Assembly: GCA_963705285.1 (NCBI GenBank) | Contig: OY970066.1 | Location: 1,984,001-2,048,000, forward strand | Reading direction: 5' to 3' | DNA from: JACMLD01 sp963705285 | GTDB lineage: Bacteria; Bacteroidota; Bacteroidia; Chitinophagales; Chitinophagaceae | DNA length: 64,000 nt | In this document: piece by piece, positions 51,433 to 60,415 of the stretch | Layout: the number at the start of each line of letters is the position of its first letter | Numbering within the stretch: the stretch's first letter is position 1 | The notes under the pieces: generated by a model | What the model saw: only the letters and a program-made list of their open reading frames with translations | The model's database searches: none | What the model was told of the DNA's origin: nothing | Program-made: the position numbers and the translations under genes

Positions 51433-52779
51433 CTACGCTCTGTCAAACACCAGCCGTTCACCCATTACAGATTCATCCCACATGCCATTTCCATAAACCA
51501 GATTGCCGTTTACAAAGGTGTGGGTAATAGCTGCCGGAAAAACAAACCCTTCCAGCGGGCTCCAGCCGCATTTATACAAAATATTTTCTTTGGTAACGGT
51601 AGTTGGTTGGTCCATTTGTACAATAACCAGGTCTGCATAATAACCTTCGCGGATATACCCGCGCTCTGCTATCTGAAAACAATCTGCCACGGCATGGCTC
51701 ATTTTTTCTACCACTTTTTCCAGAGAAATTTTGCCCTGTTGCACATAATACAGCATAAGCGATAACGGATGCTGTACCAATGGCAATCCGGCATGGGCTT
51801 TTTCATAGGGCTCGTTTTTTTCTTCCCAGGTGTGCGGCGCATGATCGGTGGCTATCACATCCAGTCGGTCGTCTAGTAGTGCTTTCCACAATGCATCACG
51901 GTGGTGCGGATCTTTTATGGCAGGATTGCACTTGATTAAATTTCCTTTTTCAGCATAGTCATTGGCAGTAAAATGGAGGTGGTGCACACATACTTCTGCA
52001 GTAATGCGCTTTTCTTTCAGCGGTATCAGGTTGGTAAATAATTGCAGTTCTTTTTCAGTGCTGATATGCAATATGTGCAGCCGGGTGTTGTGTTTTTTTG
52101 CATACTGGATAGCATAAAAAGAACTTTCAAAACAATTTTCTTCATTGCGGATAACAGGATGATCGGCTGCGGTTAAAATGCCTTTTTCTTTTTTTACACG
52201 TTCAAAGTTTTCTTTTATAATTTTCTCATTTTCGCAATGGGTAGCAATCAACACTTCACTTTCAGAAAATAATTTGTCGAGCGCAAGCGGACTGTCAACC
52301 AGTAAACCGCCGGTAGATGAGCCCATGAAAATTTTTATGCCACATACATTACGTTTTTTTTCATTTGTTCGAAGGGCTTCGTCTGTATTGTCGTTAGAAG
52401 TACCCATAAAAAATGAATAATTGCCCAGCGAAGAATTACGTGCAATCTCGTATTTCTGTTCTAAGAGTTCCTGCGTAAAAACCGGGGGCACGGTATTGGG
52501 CATTTCCATAAAAGACGTAACACCTCCTGCCACAGCGGCTTTCGCCTCAGTATAGATAGTGGCTTTGTGGGTTAAACCCGGTTCCCTGAAATGTACCTGG
52601 TCGTCTATCACACCTGGTAAGAGATATTTGCCTTCGCCTTTTATTTCAATCACTGCTTCACGTGTCACTATCTTGTCGGCAATCTTTTCAATGCGCCCGT
52701 TTTTGATAAATACATCCCGGCTCATTATCTTACCTTCGTTTACAACCATTATGTTCTTGATCAGGTATTTTTGTGTCAT
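51433..52779 (-). CDS. pyrC: Dihydroorotase, class I, with Gln in place of the first metal His
   Basis: 448 residues from the ATG at 52779; a TTG two codons upstream lies inside the -7 element. The amidohydrolase barrel is clear: GVIDDQVHFREPGLTHKA, TSFMEMPNTVPP, THCENEKI, LHILHIST and ATDHAPHTWEEK. The usual DxHxHxR metal motif reads D59-D-Q61-V-H63-F-R65, so the first His ligand is Gln. As I recall, this variant is common in the phylum, so it is likely functional. It cyclises carbamoyl aspartate to dihydroorotate. It probably heads a five-gene minus-strand operon. Confidence 0.92.
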   Translation of the reverse strand: MTQKYLIKNIMVVNEGKIMSRDVFIKNGRIEKIADKIVTREAVIEIKGEGKYLLPGVIDDQVHFREPGLTHKATIYTEAKAAVAGGVTSFMEMPNTVPPVFTQELLEQKYEIARNSSLGNYSFFMGTSNDNTDEALRTNEKKRNVCGIKIFMGSSTGGLLVDSPLALDKLFSESEVLIATHCENEKIIKENFERVKKEKGILTAADHPVIRNEENCFESSFYAIQYAKKHNTRLHILHISTEKELQLFTNLIPLKEKRITAEVCVHHLHFTANDYAEKGNLIKCNPAIKDPHHRDALWKALLDDRLDVIATDHAPHTWEEKNEPYEKAHAGLPLVQHPLSLMLYYVQQGKISLEKVVEKMSHAVADCFQIAERGYIREGYYADLVIVQMDQPTTVTKENILYKCGWSPLEGFVFPAAITHTFVNGNLVYGNGMWDESVMGERLVFDRA

Positions 52780-52782
52780 ATA

Positions 52783-52812
52783 CAAGTTTAGGGCTTTATC
52801 CTCTTAAAACAA
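52783..52812 (-). promoter_or_regulatory. Predicted pyrC promoter (TTG - 19 - TAAACTTG)
   Basis: On the minus strand TAAACTTG (52790-52783) fits TAnnTTTG with one change. TTG (52812-52810) lies 19 bases upstream, the normal spacing. The pyrC ATG at 52779 is only three bases after the element, so the mRNA may be leaderless. The wzi-like gene starts in the other direction at 52820. Confidence 0.6.
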
Positions 52813-52819
52813 CTATTGC

Positions 52820-54499
52820 ATGCAATTTAAAAAAACCACGTTAAGCTGGCTTATTTTTATTATTCCCGCAATGTCTCTGGCGCAATCCGTTAACCTTCCA
52901 CAGGGCGCCAAACAAAACTGGTTACTCAACCGGATGGACATCAAACTAATGAATGATACTGCCATTGGTTTTTCTGCCACCAAACCCTATTTGCGTAAAA
53001 CTATAGTCGCGGGCATTGAAGGTGCGCTTGATAATGAAAACGGTCTTTTTACCGGTGTTGATGTATACAATATGAACGATGCGCTGCTCAACAATACCGA
53101 GTGGGTAACTGGTGACATCAGCTCGTTTCAAAGTAAAAAACCCATATTAGGTGCTTTTTATAAGAGCCGTGCAGATTTTTTACAGGTAAACCAAAAAGAT
53201 TTTTTTCTGGCGGTAAACCCCGTGATACAGCAAATACAAGGCGCCGAATCTGGTACTGGCAACGCAGGTAAACATGTATACCTTAATAGCAAAGGGGTTA
53301 CGTTTCGCGGCCTGATTGCCAAAAAGATTGGGTTCGATTTTTATGCCACCGATAACCAGGAGCGACCGCCATTGTTTGTACGCCAGTGGGAACAAAAGTT
53401 TTCAGCCGTACCCGGAGCAGGCTTTTACAAACCGTTTAAAACAACGGGGTATGATTATTTTGATGCCCGCGGCTCTATTCATTTCAACGCTACCAAATAC
53501 ATTAATATACAATTTGGGTACGACCGCAATTTCATCGGCGATGGTTACCGCAGTCTCTTCCTGAGCGATTTTGCAGGCAGCAACCTCTTCCTGAAACTCA
53601 ATACCCATATCTGGAAAATCAATTACCAGAACCTCTTCATGGAGTTATCTAATGGAACCAGCCTGGGCGACAAACTTTTGCCAAAGAAATATGCCAGCAT
53701 GCACCACCTGAGCGTGCAGGCAACCAAATGGCTCAATATCGGTTTGTTTGAATCAATCATTTTCGGCCGTACCAACCATTACGAATTTGGCTATCTTAAC
53801 CCTATCATCTTTCTGCGTTCTGCCGAACAGCAAAATGGTAGTCCAGACAATGCCAATGTAGGCTTCAACTTTAAAGCCAATATAGCGCATACGGTACAGT
53901 TATACGGACAACTGATGTTTGATGAATTTAAATTGAACGAAATAAAATCAGGCAATGGCTGGTGGGGTAATAAGCAAGCTATACAGGCAGGGTTTAAATA
54001 CATTGATGCTTTCAAAATTAAGAACCTTGATTTGCAGGGCGAGATCAATTACGTGCGTCCTTTTACCTATTCTCATTTTGATTCAGTAGCTAATTACAGT
54101 CATTATAACCAGCCGCTGGCGCACCCGCTGGGCGCCAATTTTGTGGAAGCCATTGGTATTATACGCTACCAGCCGGCGCCCAAATGGAACATACAGGCTA
54201 AGCTGATTGTGTTCAGGCAGGGACTGGATACAGCCAACAGCGATTATGGCAGCAATATTTTTATTTTGAATGGCAACCGCGCGCGCGATTATGGGTATAG
54301 TACAACCGATGGCGTTAAAGGTACCGGTGTAAACGGCTCGTTATGGATTGGATACGAAGTACTGGAGAATTTATTTATTGATGCCTCTTTTATGTACCGT
54401 AAAGTAAGCGTTCCTTCGGCTGTGCAACTGGCGCAAAAATCAACCCTGTTCAGTATTGGGCTGCGTTTAAATATGTTCAGGCGGGAATATGATTATTAA
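52820..54499 (+). CDS. Outer-membrane beta-barrel, capsule assembly Wzi / RemB-like
   Basis: 559 residues. Signal peptide (TTLSWLIFIIPAMSLAQ). The mature part is a large barrel with many aromatic-girdle strands, such as INIQFGYDRNFIGDGYRSLF and WLNIGLFESIIFGRTNHYEF, and ends FSIGLRLNMFRREYDY. GYDRNFIGDGYRSLFLSDF and FMELSNGTSLGDKLLPKKYA resemble the Wzi family and the RemB group of Flavobacterium gliding. Exact role uncertain: capsule attachment or cell-surface function. It diverges from pyrC with only 40 bases between starts. Confidence 0.8.
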   Translation: MQFKKTTLSWLIFIIPAMSLAQSVNLPQGAKQNWLLNRMDIKLMNDTAIGFSATKPYLRKTIVAGIEGALDNENGLFTGVDVYNMNDALLNNTEWVTGDISSFQSKKPILGAFYKSRADFLQVNQKDFFLAVNPVIQQIQGAESGTGNAGKHVYLNSKGVTFRGLIAKKIGFDFYATDNQERPPLFVRQWEQKFSAVPGAGFYKPFKTTGYDYFDARGSIHFNATKYINIQFGYDRNFIGDGYRSLFLSDFAGSNLFLKLNTHIWKINYQNLFMELSNGTSLGDKLLPKKYASMHHLSVQATKWLNIGLFESIIFGRTNHYEFGYLNPIIFLRSAEQQNGSPDNANVGFNFKANIAHTVQLYGQLMFDEFKLNEIKSGNGWWGNKQAIQAGFKYIDAFKIKNLDLQGEINYVRPFTYSHFDSVANYSHYNQPLAHPLGANFVEAIGIIRYQPAPKWNIQAKLIVFRQGLDTANSDYGSNIFILNGNRARDYGYSTTDGVKGTGVNGSLWIGYEVLENLFIDASFMYRKVSVPSAVQLAQKSTLFSIGLRLNMFRREYDY

Positions 54500-54594
54500 A
54501 GTATCAGCGCTTCCCGGTGCGAGGGTTATTGATGGCATGCGAATTATTGCATGCTGTCAACATAAAAAACAACCTGAATAATAAAATCTGAAGT

Positions 54595-56871
54595 ATGGTT
54601 ATCAACAGAATGCTGGTAGTAATTTTATTGTTAAGCACTGTTGCTGCATTTGCACAAAATAATAAACCGGCAGAAAAGAAGAAGCTATCGCTGGATGCCA
54701 TTTGGGGCGGCAATTACCTGGAAGAACAGAAATTGCGGGTACACCTTACGCATACCGGCGATTCCATTGCATATATTTTTGCCAATAAAGCCACCAATAG
54801 CGAGATCATTATAACGCTCGATTTTGAAACAGGAAGGCTGGTAGATACCATCTTCTCTAACCAGATAAAAACCGGGAAAGATTCTTTGCCCATCACGTTT
54901 ACCTTTTTTGAAGATTTTGAATTTTCTCCCGATGATTCAAAAATTCTTATCAAAACCCAAATAGAACCCTTGCAGGTAAACGCTACCAAAGAATTTAATT
55001 ATATCTGGGACAGAACCAATCGTACGCTAAAAACGGTTTCTGCAGATGGCAAACAGAATTATGCCACCTTTTCACCAAACAGCCGCCGGCTGGCATTTGT
55101 GCGGGATGGTAATTTGTTTGCAAAAGATTTAGTTACAGATGAGGTTATGGCCATTACTTCAGATGGTGCCCCCGGCCGTTTTTTAAACGGTATGGCAGAT
55201 GCTGTGTATGAAAAGGGTTTTGGCATGACGCAGGCGTATAAATGGAGCCCCGATGGGGAGAGCATCGCCTTTTTACGTTTTAATGAAACTGTTGTGCAGC
55301 AATATCCCATTACACTGTACGACGGGCGCACTTACCCCGAAATTACCAATGAACGGTACCCCAAGGCAGGAGAAGCCATACCAGAAGTGCAGGTATATAT
55401 TTACAATCTCCGCAACAAAGTATTAACTAAAACAGATCTGGGCGTTAATCCCAACCAATACATAGTGGGCATACAGTGGCAAACAGATGGAAATGCCCTG
55501 TGGGTGCAGAAGCTCAACCGGCCGCAGACAAAACTGGAAGTGGTGAAAATAAATGCGCGTAACGGCAATGCGCAGCCGGTTTTTATTGAAGAAAGTAAAA
55601 ACTATGTGCGCGTATACCCTGATAACCTTTTTTTTCTGCAGACAAAAAATTCGTTTTTGTGGCTGAGCGAAAATGATGGCTACACACATCTGTATGAGGT
55701 AACCATGAATAACTACCAGCGCAAGCCGCTTACATCGGGCAACTGGGAGGTATTAAAAGTGGAGGGTATTGACGAACAAAACGGCGAGATATACTTTATG
55801 GCCAATGAAATTTCTGCGAAAGACGTGCATTTGTACAAATGCGGCTTAGACGGAAAGAATGTTCACCGCCTTACAGACAATGCGGGCGTACACCAGGTGC
55901 AGATTACCGGCAACTATAAATATTTTTTTGACGATTATTCTTCACTCAACCAGCCCGCCCGTTACCAGATGTACAGCAGCAGTGGCAAACCCCTCCATGA
56001 AAAACTGATACAAAATAAATTACTGCAGCAACACCTGTTGGAATTTGACATTCCGGCCGCCGAAAATTTCAGTTTTACAAACAAGGATACCAGTTATGAA
56101 GGATGGCTGATACGGCCCACGGTTACCACTGCAAAAAAATTGCCGCTGCTTATTTATGTCTATGGCGGCAATACCCGGCAGGAGGCGCTTAATGAATGGG
56201 GCGATAAAATGGGACTGACCATGCGCTATTTTGCCAACCAGGGCTACCTGGTGGCCTGTATAGACCCAAGGGGCACGCCGGGCCGCGGTCAGCAGTTTAG
56301 AAAAGCCACGTACAAAAAGCCGGGCGATACTGAGCTGGAAGACATCATTGCCTTAAAAAATTACCTGGTGACCAATTACAGGGCAGACAGCGCCAATACC
56401 GCGTTAATGGGGTGGAGTTATGGCGGCTACCTTGCTGCGCTGGCATCTACCAAATACGCAGGACAGTTTAAAGCAGCCATTGCCATTGCACCGGTTACCA
56501 ACTGGCGGTTTTATGATAATGTATATGCCGAAAGGTTGCTGCAGTTGCCGGCAGAAAACCCGGATGGCTATAAAAACGCATCGCCGGTAAATTATGTAAA
56601 TAATTATACAGGCGGGCTTTTACTGGTGCATGGAAGCGCTGATGATAATGTGCAGTTCCAGAATTCAATGGAGCTAAGCCGCGAGCTGATCAATGCCAAT
56701 AAACAGTTCGACCAGTATTTCTTTCCTGACTTTACGCATAATATCAGCAGCAGCGGTGCAGCCAATATTGCACGCATTAACCTGTTTACCAAAATTCAGA
56801 TTTTTTTAAAAAACGAGTTGGACGATCCAAAAGCGGAACCGGTGAAAGTGGCGGTAAAGAAAGGAAAGTAA
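54595..56871 (+). CDS. Secreted S9-family peptidase (dipeptidyl peptidase IV type)
   Basis: 758 residues. Signal peptide (MLVVILLLSTVAAFAQNN). The N-terminal beta-propeller is of the DPP-IV type (about 40-490, with GRFLNGMADAVYEKGFGMTQ, where the Glu would be the DPP-IV E-motif). The alpha/beta hydrolase domain has nucleophile S608 in MGWSYGGYLAA, D684 in HGSADDNVQF and H715 in FPDFTHNIS. Family members cut Xaa-Pro dipeptides from peptide N-termini. The length fits a full enzyme. It ends in a Lys-rich tail. Confidence 0.94.
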   Translation: MVINRMLVVILLLSTVAAFAQNNKPAEKKKLSLDAIWGGNYLEEQKLRVHLTHTGDSIAYIFANKATNSEIIITLDFETGRLVDTIFSNQIKTGKDSLPITFTFFEDFEFSPDDSKILIKTQIEPLQVNATKEFNYIWDRTNRTLKTVSADGKQNYATFSPNSRRLAFVRDGNLFAKDLVTDEVMAITSDGAPGRFLNGMADAVYEKGFGMTQAYKWSPDGESIAFLRFNETVVQQYPITLYDGRTYPEITNERYPKAGEAIPEVQVYIYNLRNKVLTKTDLGVNPNQYIVGIQWQTDGNALWVQKLNRPQTKLEVVKINARNGNAQPVFIEESKNYVRVYPDNLFFLQTKNSFLWLSENDGYTHLYEVTMNNYQRKPLTSGNWEVLKVEGIDEQNGEIYFMANEISAKDVHLYKCGLDGKNVHRLTDNAGVHQVQITGNYKYFFDDYSSLNQPARYQMYSSSGKPLHEKLIQNKLLQQHLLEFDIPAAENFSFTNKDTSYEGWLIRPTVTTAKKLPLLIYVYGGNTRQEALNEWGDKMGLTMRYFANQGYLVACIDPRGTPGRGQQFRKATYKKPGDTELEDIIALKNYLVTNYRADSANTALMGWSYGGYLAALASTKYAGQFKAAIAIAPVTNWRFYDNVYAERLLQLPAENPDGYKNASPVNYVNNYTGGLLLVHGSADDNVQFQNSMELSRELINANKQFDQYFFPDFTHNISSSGAANIARINLFTKIQIFLKNELDDPKAEPVKVAVKKGK

Positions 56872-57136
56872 TAATAATAATATTGGCCTCTGCTGAAACA
56901 TGCATAAAGACCGGTGTCTGTTCATAACGGCTATTACAAATTATTAGCTGCGCAGATTAACCTACTGCCACCCCGCTGGTGTTGTACGGTATAATTGAGC
57001 GTAGTTTTTTATTACAGTAATGCTAACCCTACGGGTTTGTGCGGGCAGGCATTGGGAGAAGACAACTGCCAATAACCTAAGCGTACAAGACGGCAGCAGT
57101 TGGTATGTTTCGCCAAATTCCTAATTCCTAAGCAAA

Positions 57137-57877
57137 CTATCCTTCAAAGATGAGTGAGAAAACAATCTGCCTTGATTGTATTTTGTCTATAACGTTTGAA
57201 AATTTGAGGCTGGCATCGCGACTGTGAACGTTGCTGATACCATTGCTGATTTTTATTTCTGGGGAGAGAACAAAGTAACGCATGTAGAAATTAAAGCCAA
57301 TGCCTGCTTCTATCCCAAAATCTGAACTTTTAAGTTTTACCAGGTCTTCTGCATTTTTTGCCCTGGCCTTTGACGATAGGTCGGTTTCAAATTTTACGCC
57401 GCCCATCATGTACACTCGAAAATTATTGATGCGGTCGCTTTTGTATTTTATCTGGATGGGTATACCCAGCAGTACAGATTCAATGGTTTTTTTGGTAACC
57501 AGGCTTTCACCGCTTTGTGGGTATTTCAGTTCATACGTCATTACCTTATTGGCAAACAGCAATTGCGGAAATACTATCCTTGCATCCCAATGGCTACCCA
57601 GTTTAAAAGTGTGCATACCACCAATACCAATACCCCCGGTATTTTCGGGGTATACAGAAAGCACAGAATCATTTTGCAGAAATTGGGGGTGGTGGCTTAT
57701 TTGGAAACGGCTGCTCACACCCATCACCACAATACCGATGTGGTAGGCTTTTTCGTCGTTATCTGGCAGGTTAATACCATCGCGCAATTGCGCAGAAGAC
57801 GTAAATGAAGAAACCAGTAATAAAAGCACTGCTACAATGCCGGACTGTTGTTTTTTGAACCGCAATAAATGGTACAT
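57137..57877 (-). CDS. porT: PorT, type IX secretion system outer-membrane component
   Basis: 246 residues. Signal-like start (GIVAVLLLLVSSFTSSAQ) and a PorT-type 8-strand barrel with the sequence pattern KAYHIGIVVMGVSSRFQI, ...SQPGFGI-like GGIGIGGMHTFKLGSHWD, RIVFPQLLFANKVMTYEL, FGIEAGIGFNFYMRYFVLSP and EIKISNGISNV. PorT is required for T9SS protein export. It follows ubiE on the minus strand, overlapping its end by 46 bases; the porT-ubiE order is frequent in Bacteroidota, which supports the call. Confidence 0.9.
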   Translation of the reverse strand: MYHLLRFKKQQSGIVAVLLLLVSSFTSSAQLRDGINLPDNDEKAYHIGIVVMGVSSRFQISHHPQFLQNDSVLSVYPENTGGIGIGGMHTFKLGSHWDARIVFPQLLFANKVMTYELKYPQSGESLVTKKTIESVLLGIPIQIKYKSDRINNFRVYMMGGVKFETDLSSKARAKNAEDLVKLKSSDFGIEAGIGFNFYMRYFVLSPEIKISNGISNVHSRDASLKFSNVIDKIQSRQIVFSLIFEG

Positions 57878-58596
57878 ATTCCTCCTGTAAGTTTTTTAAA
57901 ATAGGTAGCAGTGTATCCAACATCTTTCATTATGGTTATAAAATCATCTCCCTCAGGAAATTTTTGTACTGAATCATTTAAGTACTGGTAGGCCTCGCGG
58001 TTTTTAGAAACCAGTTTACCGATACTGGGCGTTACCAGGCGCATATACAGGTTATAAAAGCCTTTTACAACGGTTTGTTTGGGCTTTGAAAACTCCAGCA
58101 CTACCAGCTTGCCCCCGGGCTTTAATACCCGCATCATTTCTTCCAATCCTTTGCGCAGGTTTTCAAAATTGCGCACCCCAAAAGCCACGGTCACAGCATC
58201 AAACGTACCGGTGGCAAAGTTTATTGCCTCACTGTCTCCCTGGTAAAGTGCTATCTGCTTATTTAACAACAAGTTGGCGATCTTTTTTCTGCCCAATTGC
58301 AGCATCCCTTCTGAAATATCTATGCCAACAATTGTTTCAGGTTTCAGAAATTTATGCATCATAATGGCCACATCGGCAGTGCCGGTGGCCACATCAAGAA
58401 TTACTTTGGGCTGCACCGCTTCCAGCTCACGAATGGCCTGTTTACGCCAGTACAGGTCGATGCCGCCGCTTAGAAAACGGTTCAGGAAATCATAGCGGAA
58501 CGCTATCTGGTCAAACATACCGGCTACCTGCTGCTTTTTGGACTTGTCAGACTTTTTAAACGGCACAATGTTATCGTGGGGAAGCATATTTTTCAT
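57832..58596 (-). CDS. ubiE: Demethylmenaquinone methyltransferase (UbiE/MenG)
   Basis: 254 residues. QVAGMFDQIAFRYDFLNRFL is the usual UbiE start, the SAM motif is LDVATGTADVAIMM, DISEGMLQLGRKK follows, and FGVRNFENLRKGLEEMMRVL and GGKLVVLEFSKP complete the pattern. It performs the last step of menaquinone synthesis, the C-methylation of demethylmenaquinone, in the cytoplasm. Menaquinone also serves the PyrD in this window. The last 46 bases overlap the porT start. Confidence 0.95.
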   Translation of the reverse strand: MKNMLPHDNIVPFKKSDKSKKQQVAGMFDQIAFRYDFLNRFLSGGIDLYWRKQAIRELEAVQPKVILDVATGTADVAIMMHKFLKPETIVGIDISEGMLQLGRKKIANLLLNKQIALYQGDSEAINFATGTFDAVTVAFGVRNFENLRKGLEEMMRVLKPGGKLVVLEFSKPKQTVVKGFYNLYMRLVTPSIGKLVSKNREAYQYLNDSVQKFPEGDDFITIMKDVGYTATYFKKLTGGICTIYCGSKNNSPAL

Positions 58597-58774
58597 AGAT
58601 AGTTCATGAAAGTTGGTTGTCTACAGTTTTTAGCGCCAAAACTTACCATTTAAAGTTCGGCATACAATACCTACATAAGCCGTTCCAAAAAGATGGTTTT
58701 TGTAAAAACCATGCTTAATTGGCTGCGAAACTAAAAACTAATAACTATAATATAAAAACTATGAACTTCGCGGC

Positions 58775-59386
58775 ATGGAAATTAATTCTGCGGAATACGT
58801 CATCAGCAGCCCGGATTATACAAAATGCCCGCCGCCAGACAAGGCGGAATACGCTTTTATTGGCAGGAGCAATGTGGGTAAAAGTTCGGTGATAAATATG
58901 CTGTGTAACAACCAGAAACTGGCCAAAACTTCGGGCACACCGGGTAAAACGCAACTGATCAATCATTTTATCATCAATAAAAGCTGGTACATTGTTGATT
59001 TGCCCGGTTATGGTTTTGCAAAAGTATCGCAACGCGACCGCCGCCGCTGGGAGCAAATGATCGAAAACTACCTGCGCAAACGGGAGAACCTGGTCAACAT
59101 TTTTGTATTGATCGATAGCCGCCACGGGCCCCAAAAAATAGATCTGGATTTTGTAAACCAATTGGGCGAGTGGGAGATACCCTTTGCGCTCATTTTTACC
59201 AAATCAGACAAAGAAACACAACGGGTGGTTGCCGCCAATGTAAAGGCATTCCTGGATGCCATGCGTAAACAATGGGAGTTTTTGCCGGCGCATTTTGTAA
59301 CCAGCGCCATGAAAAAGACAGGGCGCGATAAAGTGTTGAAGGCAATTGCGCAGATGAATGATGCGTATGGAAAAATTAAAGATTAA
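58775..59386 (+). CDS. engB: EngB/YsxC ribosome-biogenesis GTPase
   Basis: 203 residues. P-loop GRSNVGKSS (30-38), TSGTPGKTQLINHF as switch I, VDLPGYGFAKVS as switch II, and TKSDK as the base-specific G4 motif. The family binds GTP and is needed for 50S subunit assembly. It is a monocistronic plus-strand gene, divergent from ubiE by 178 bases. Confidence 0.96.
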   Translation: MEINSAEYVISSPDYTKCPPPDKAEYAFIGRSNVGKSSVINMLCNNQKLAKTSGTPGKTQLINHFIINKSWYIVDLPGYGFAKVSQRDRRRWEQMIENYLRKRENLVNIFVLIDSRHGPQKIDLDFVNQLGEWEIPFALIFTKSDKETQRVVAANVKAFLDAMRKQWEFLPAHFVTSAMKKTGRDKVLKAIAQMNDAYGKIKD

Positions 59387-59856
59387 TAATTATTATTGTC
59401 CGGTTAAATCGTACAAACCTTTTAATACGATGGCCTCAGGCCGGCCGGGCGCTCGTACGCTTTTCGATGCTGCGTTTTCCTTTTCCCCTGTAATTGAGCA
59501 GTAGTAGGTATTTCAGCCATCGCATCATTCAACTTCTGTACAAAGCTGACGGAAAACGAGGCATCTCAAAGCGTACTGGTATCAGGTCTTAGAAATGCAA
59601 GCCCTCCGCTTGTTTAAATCACTGAAAACCTTTGCTACAACTCGGTTTTCGGAAAATGCGATAATTTTTTCCCGGACACCACTAATTAATAATTAGAAAT
59701 TAACGATTGGCCTCAACTGTCTGAACCGGGATTTGTGGGTTGTATGGGATTTGCAGGATGTCTTTGCCGGGCAAAGAATTCAACAATCAAACTATCAAAC
59801 TTCAAATATACAAGAGCGATTAATCCCCGGGCGGTGTTTGGTACACAGCCATAAAC
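59387..59856. other. Intergenic region with short palindromes
   Basis: About 470 bases. A GTCTGAACCGGGATTTGTGG segment followed by ATGGGATTTGCAGGATGT (about 59718-59761) resembles a motif I recall as dispersed in Bacteroidota intergenic DNA. TCTTTGCCGGGCAAAGA at 59761-59777 is a 17-base palindrome. The left half (59387-59700) shows no gene; frames are short. Confidence 0.5.
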
Positions 59857-59880
59857 AAAAAACCCTTCATCAGCGAAGGG
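59857..59880 (-). terminator. Rho-independent terminator of the YkuK-like gene
   Basis: On the minus strand the stem CCCTTC (59880-59875) pairs with GAAGGG (59868-59863) over a 6-base loop and is followed by TTTTTT. It lies just after the stop at 59883. Confidence 0.8.
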
Positions 59881-59882
59881 AA

Positions 59883-60356
59883 TCAGTTAACTATTTTATT
59901 GGCGCAGCTGCTGCTGGCGAAGGCTTCGGGTTTGGCTTTAAAAGCGAAGCCCATACCAAGTATATACCCCATGGCTTCTTTGAGCGCGTCATTGCTTTTA
60001 AAATGGGGATTGGTATTAATGTCTGCATGCACTTCCATGTCTACATCGTATTCTGTAAACAGCGGGCAAAGCTCGTACGCAATTTCAATACTCTTGGCAA
60101 CTTCTACCAGCATACGTTCTTTGATGCTGTAACGGTTCTTTGTTTTTTCGTTGTGAATAAACATGAAACCGCCATGCCCTTCGCGCAGGAAAACAATTAC
60201 GGTAGCAAATTCGGTGTCGCTGCCCTTTACCTGGCTGTCTGTACCAATGCATACTTTAAGGTGGTAGCCTTTGTTGCTTTCCCTTTTGATGGTGTTTTCA
60301 ACAGCCTCTTTGATGGGTAACTCAAGCGGGTCGCCGTTAAATTTTCTCCAGATCAT
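59883..60356 (-). CDS. YkuK/DUF458-family RNase H-like protein
   Basis: 157 residues, soluble. CIGTDSQVKGSDTEFATVIV near residue 36 has the D of the RNase H-like fold, VEVAKSIEIAYELCPL is a helix, and HADINTNPHFKSNDALKEAM plus GYILGMGFAFKAKPEAFAS are the family's C-terminal motifs, with the second acidic group in EVHAD. The family (Bacillus YkuK) has unknown function; nuclease activity is possible. Single gene with a terminator. Confidence 0.88.
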   Translation of the reverse strand: MIWRKFNGDPLELPIKEAVENTIKRESNKGYHLKVCIGTDSQVKGSDTEFATVIVFLREGHGGFMFIHNEKTKNRYSIKERMLVEVAKSIEIAYELCPLFTEYDVDMEVHADINTNPHFKSNDALKEAMGYILGMGFAFKAKPEAFASSSCANKIVN

Positions 60357-60415
60357 ATGTAAATGGGTTTTCCGAATTTACGAATAAACCATTTAACTAA
60401 AGCAAGACCCGGCCG

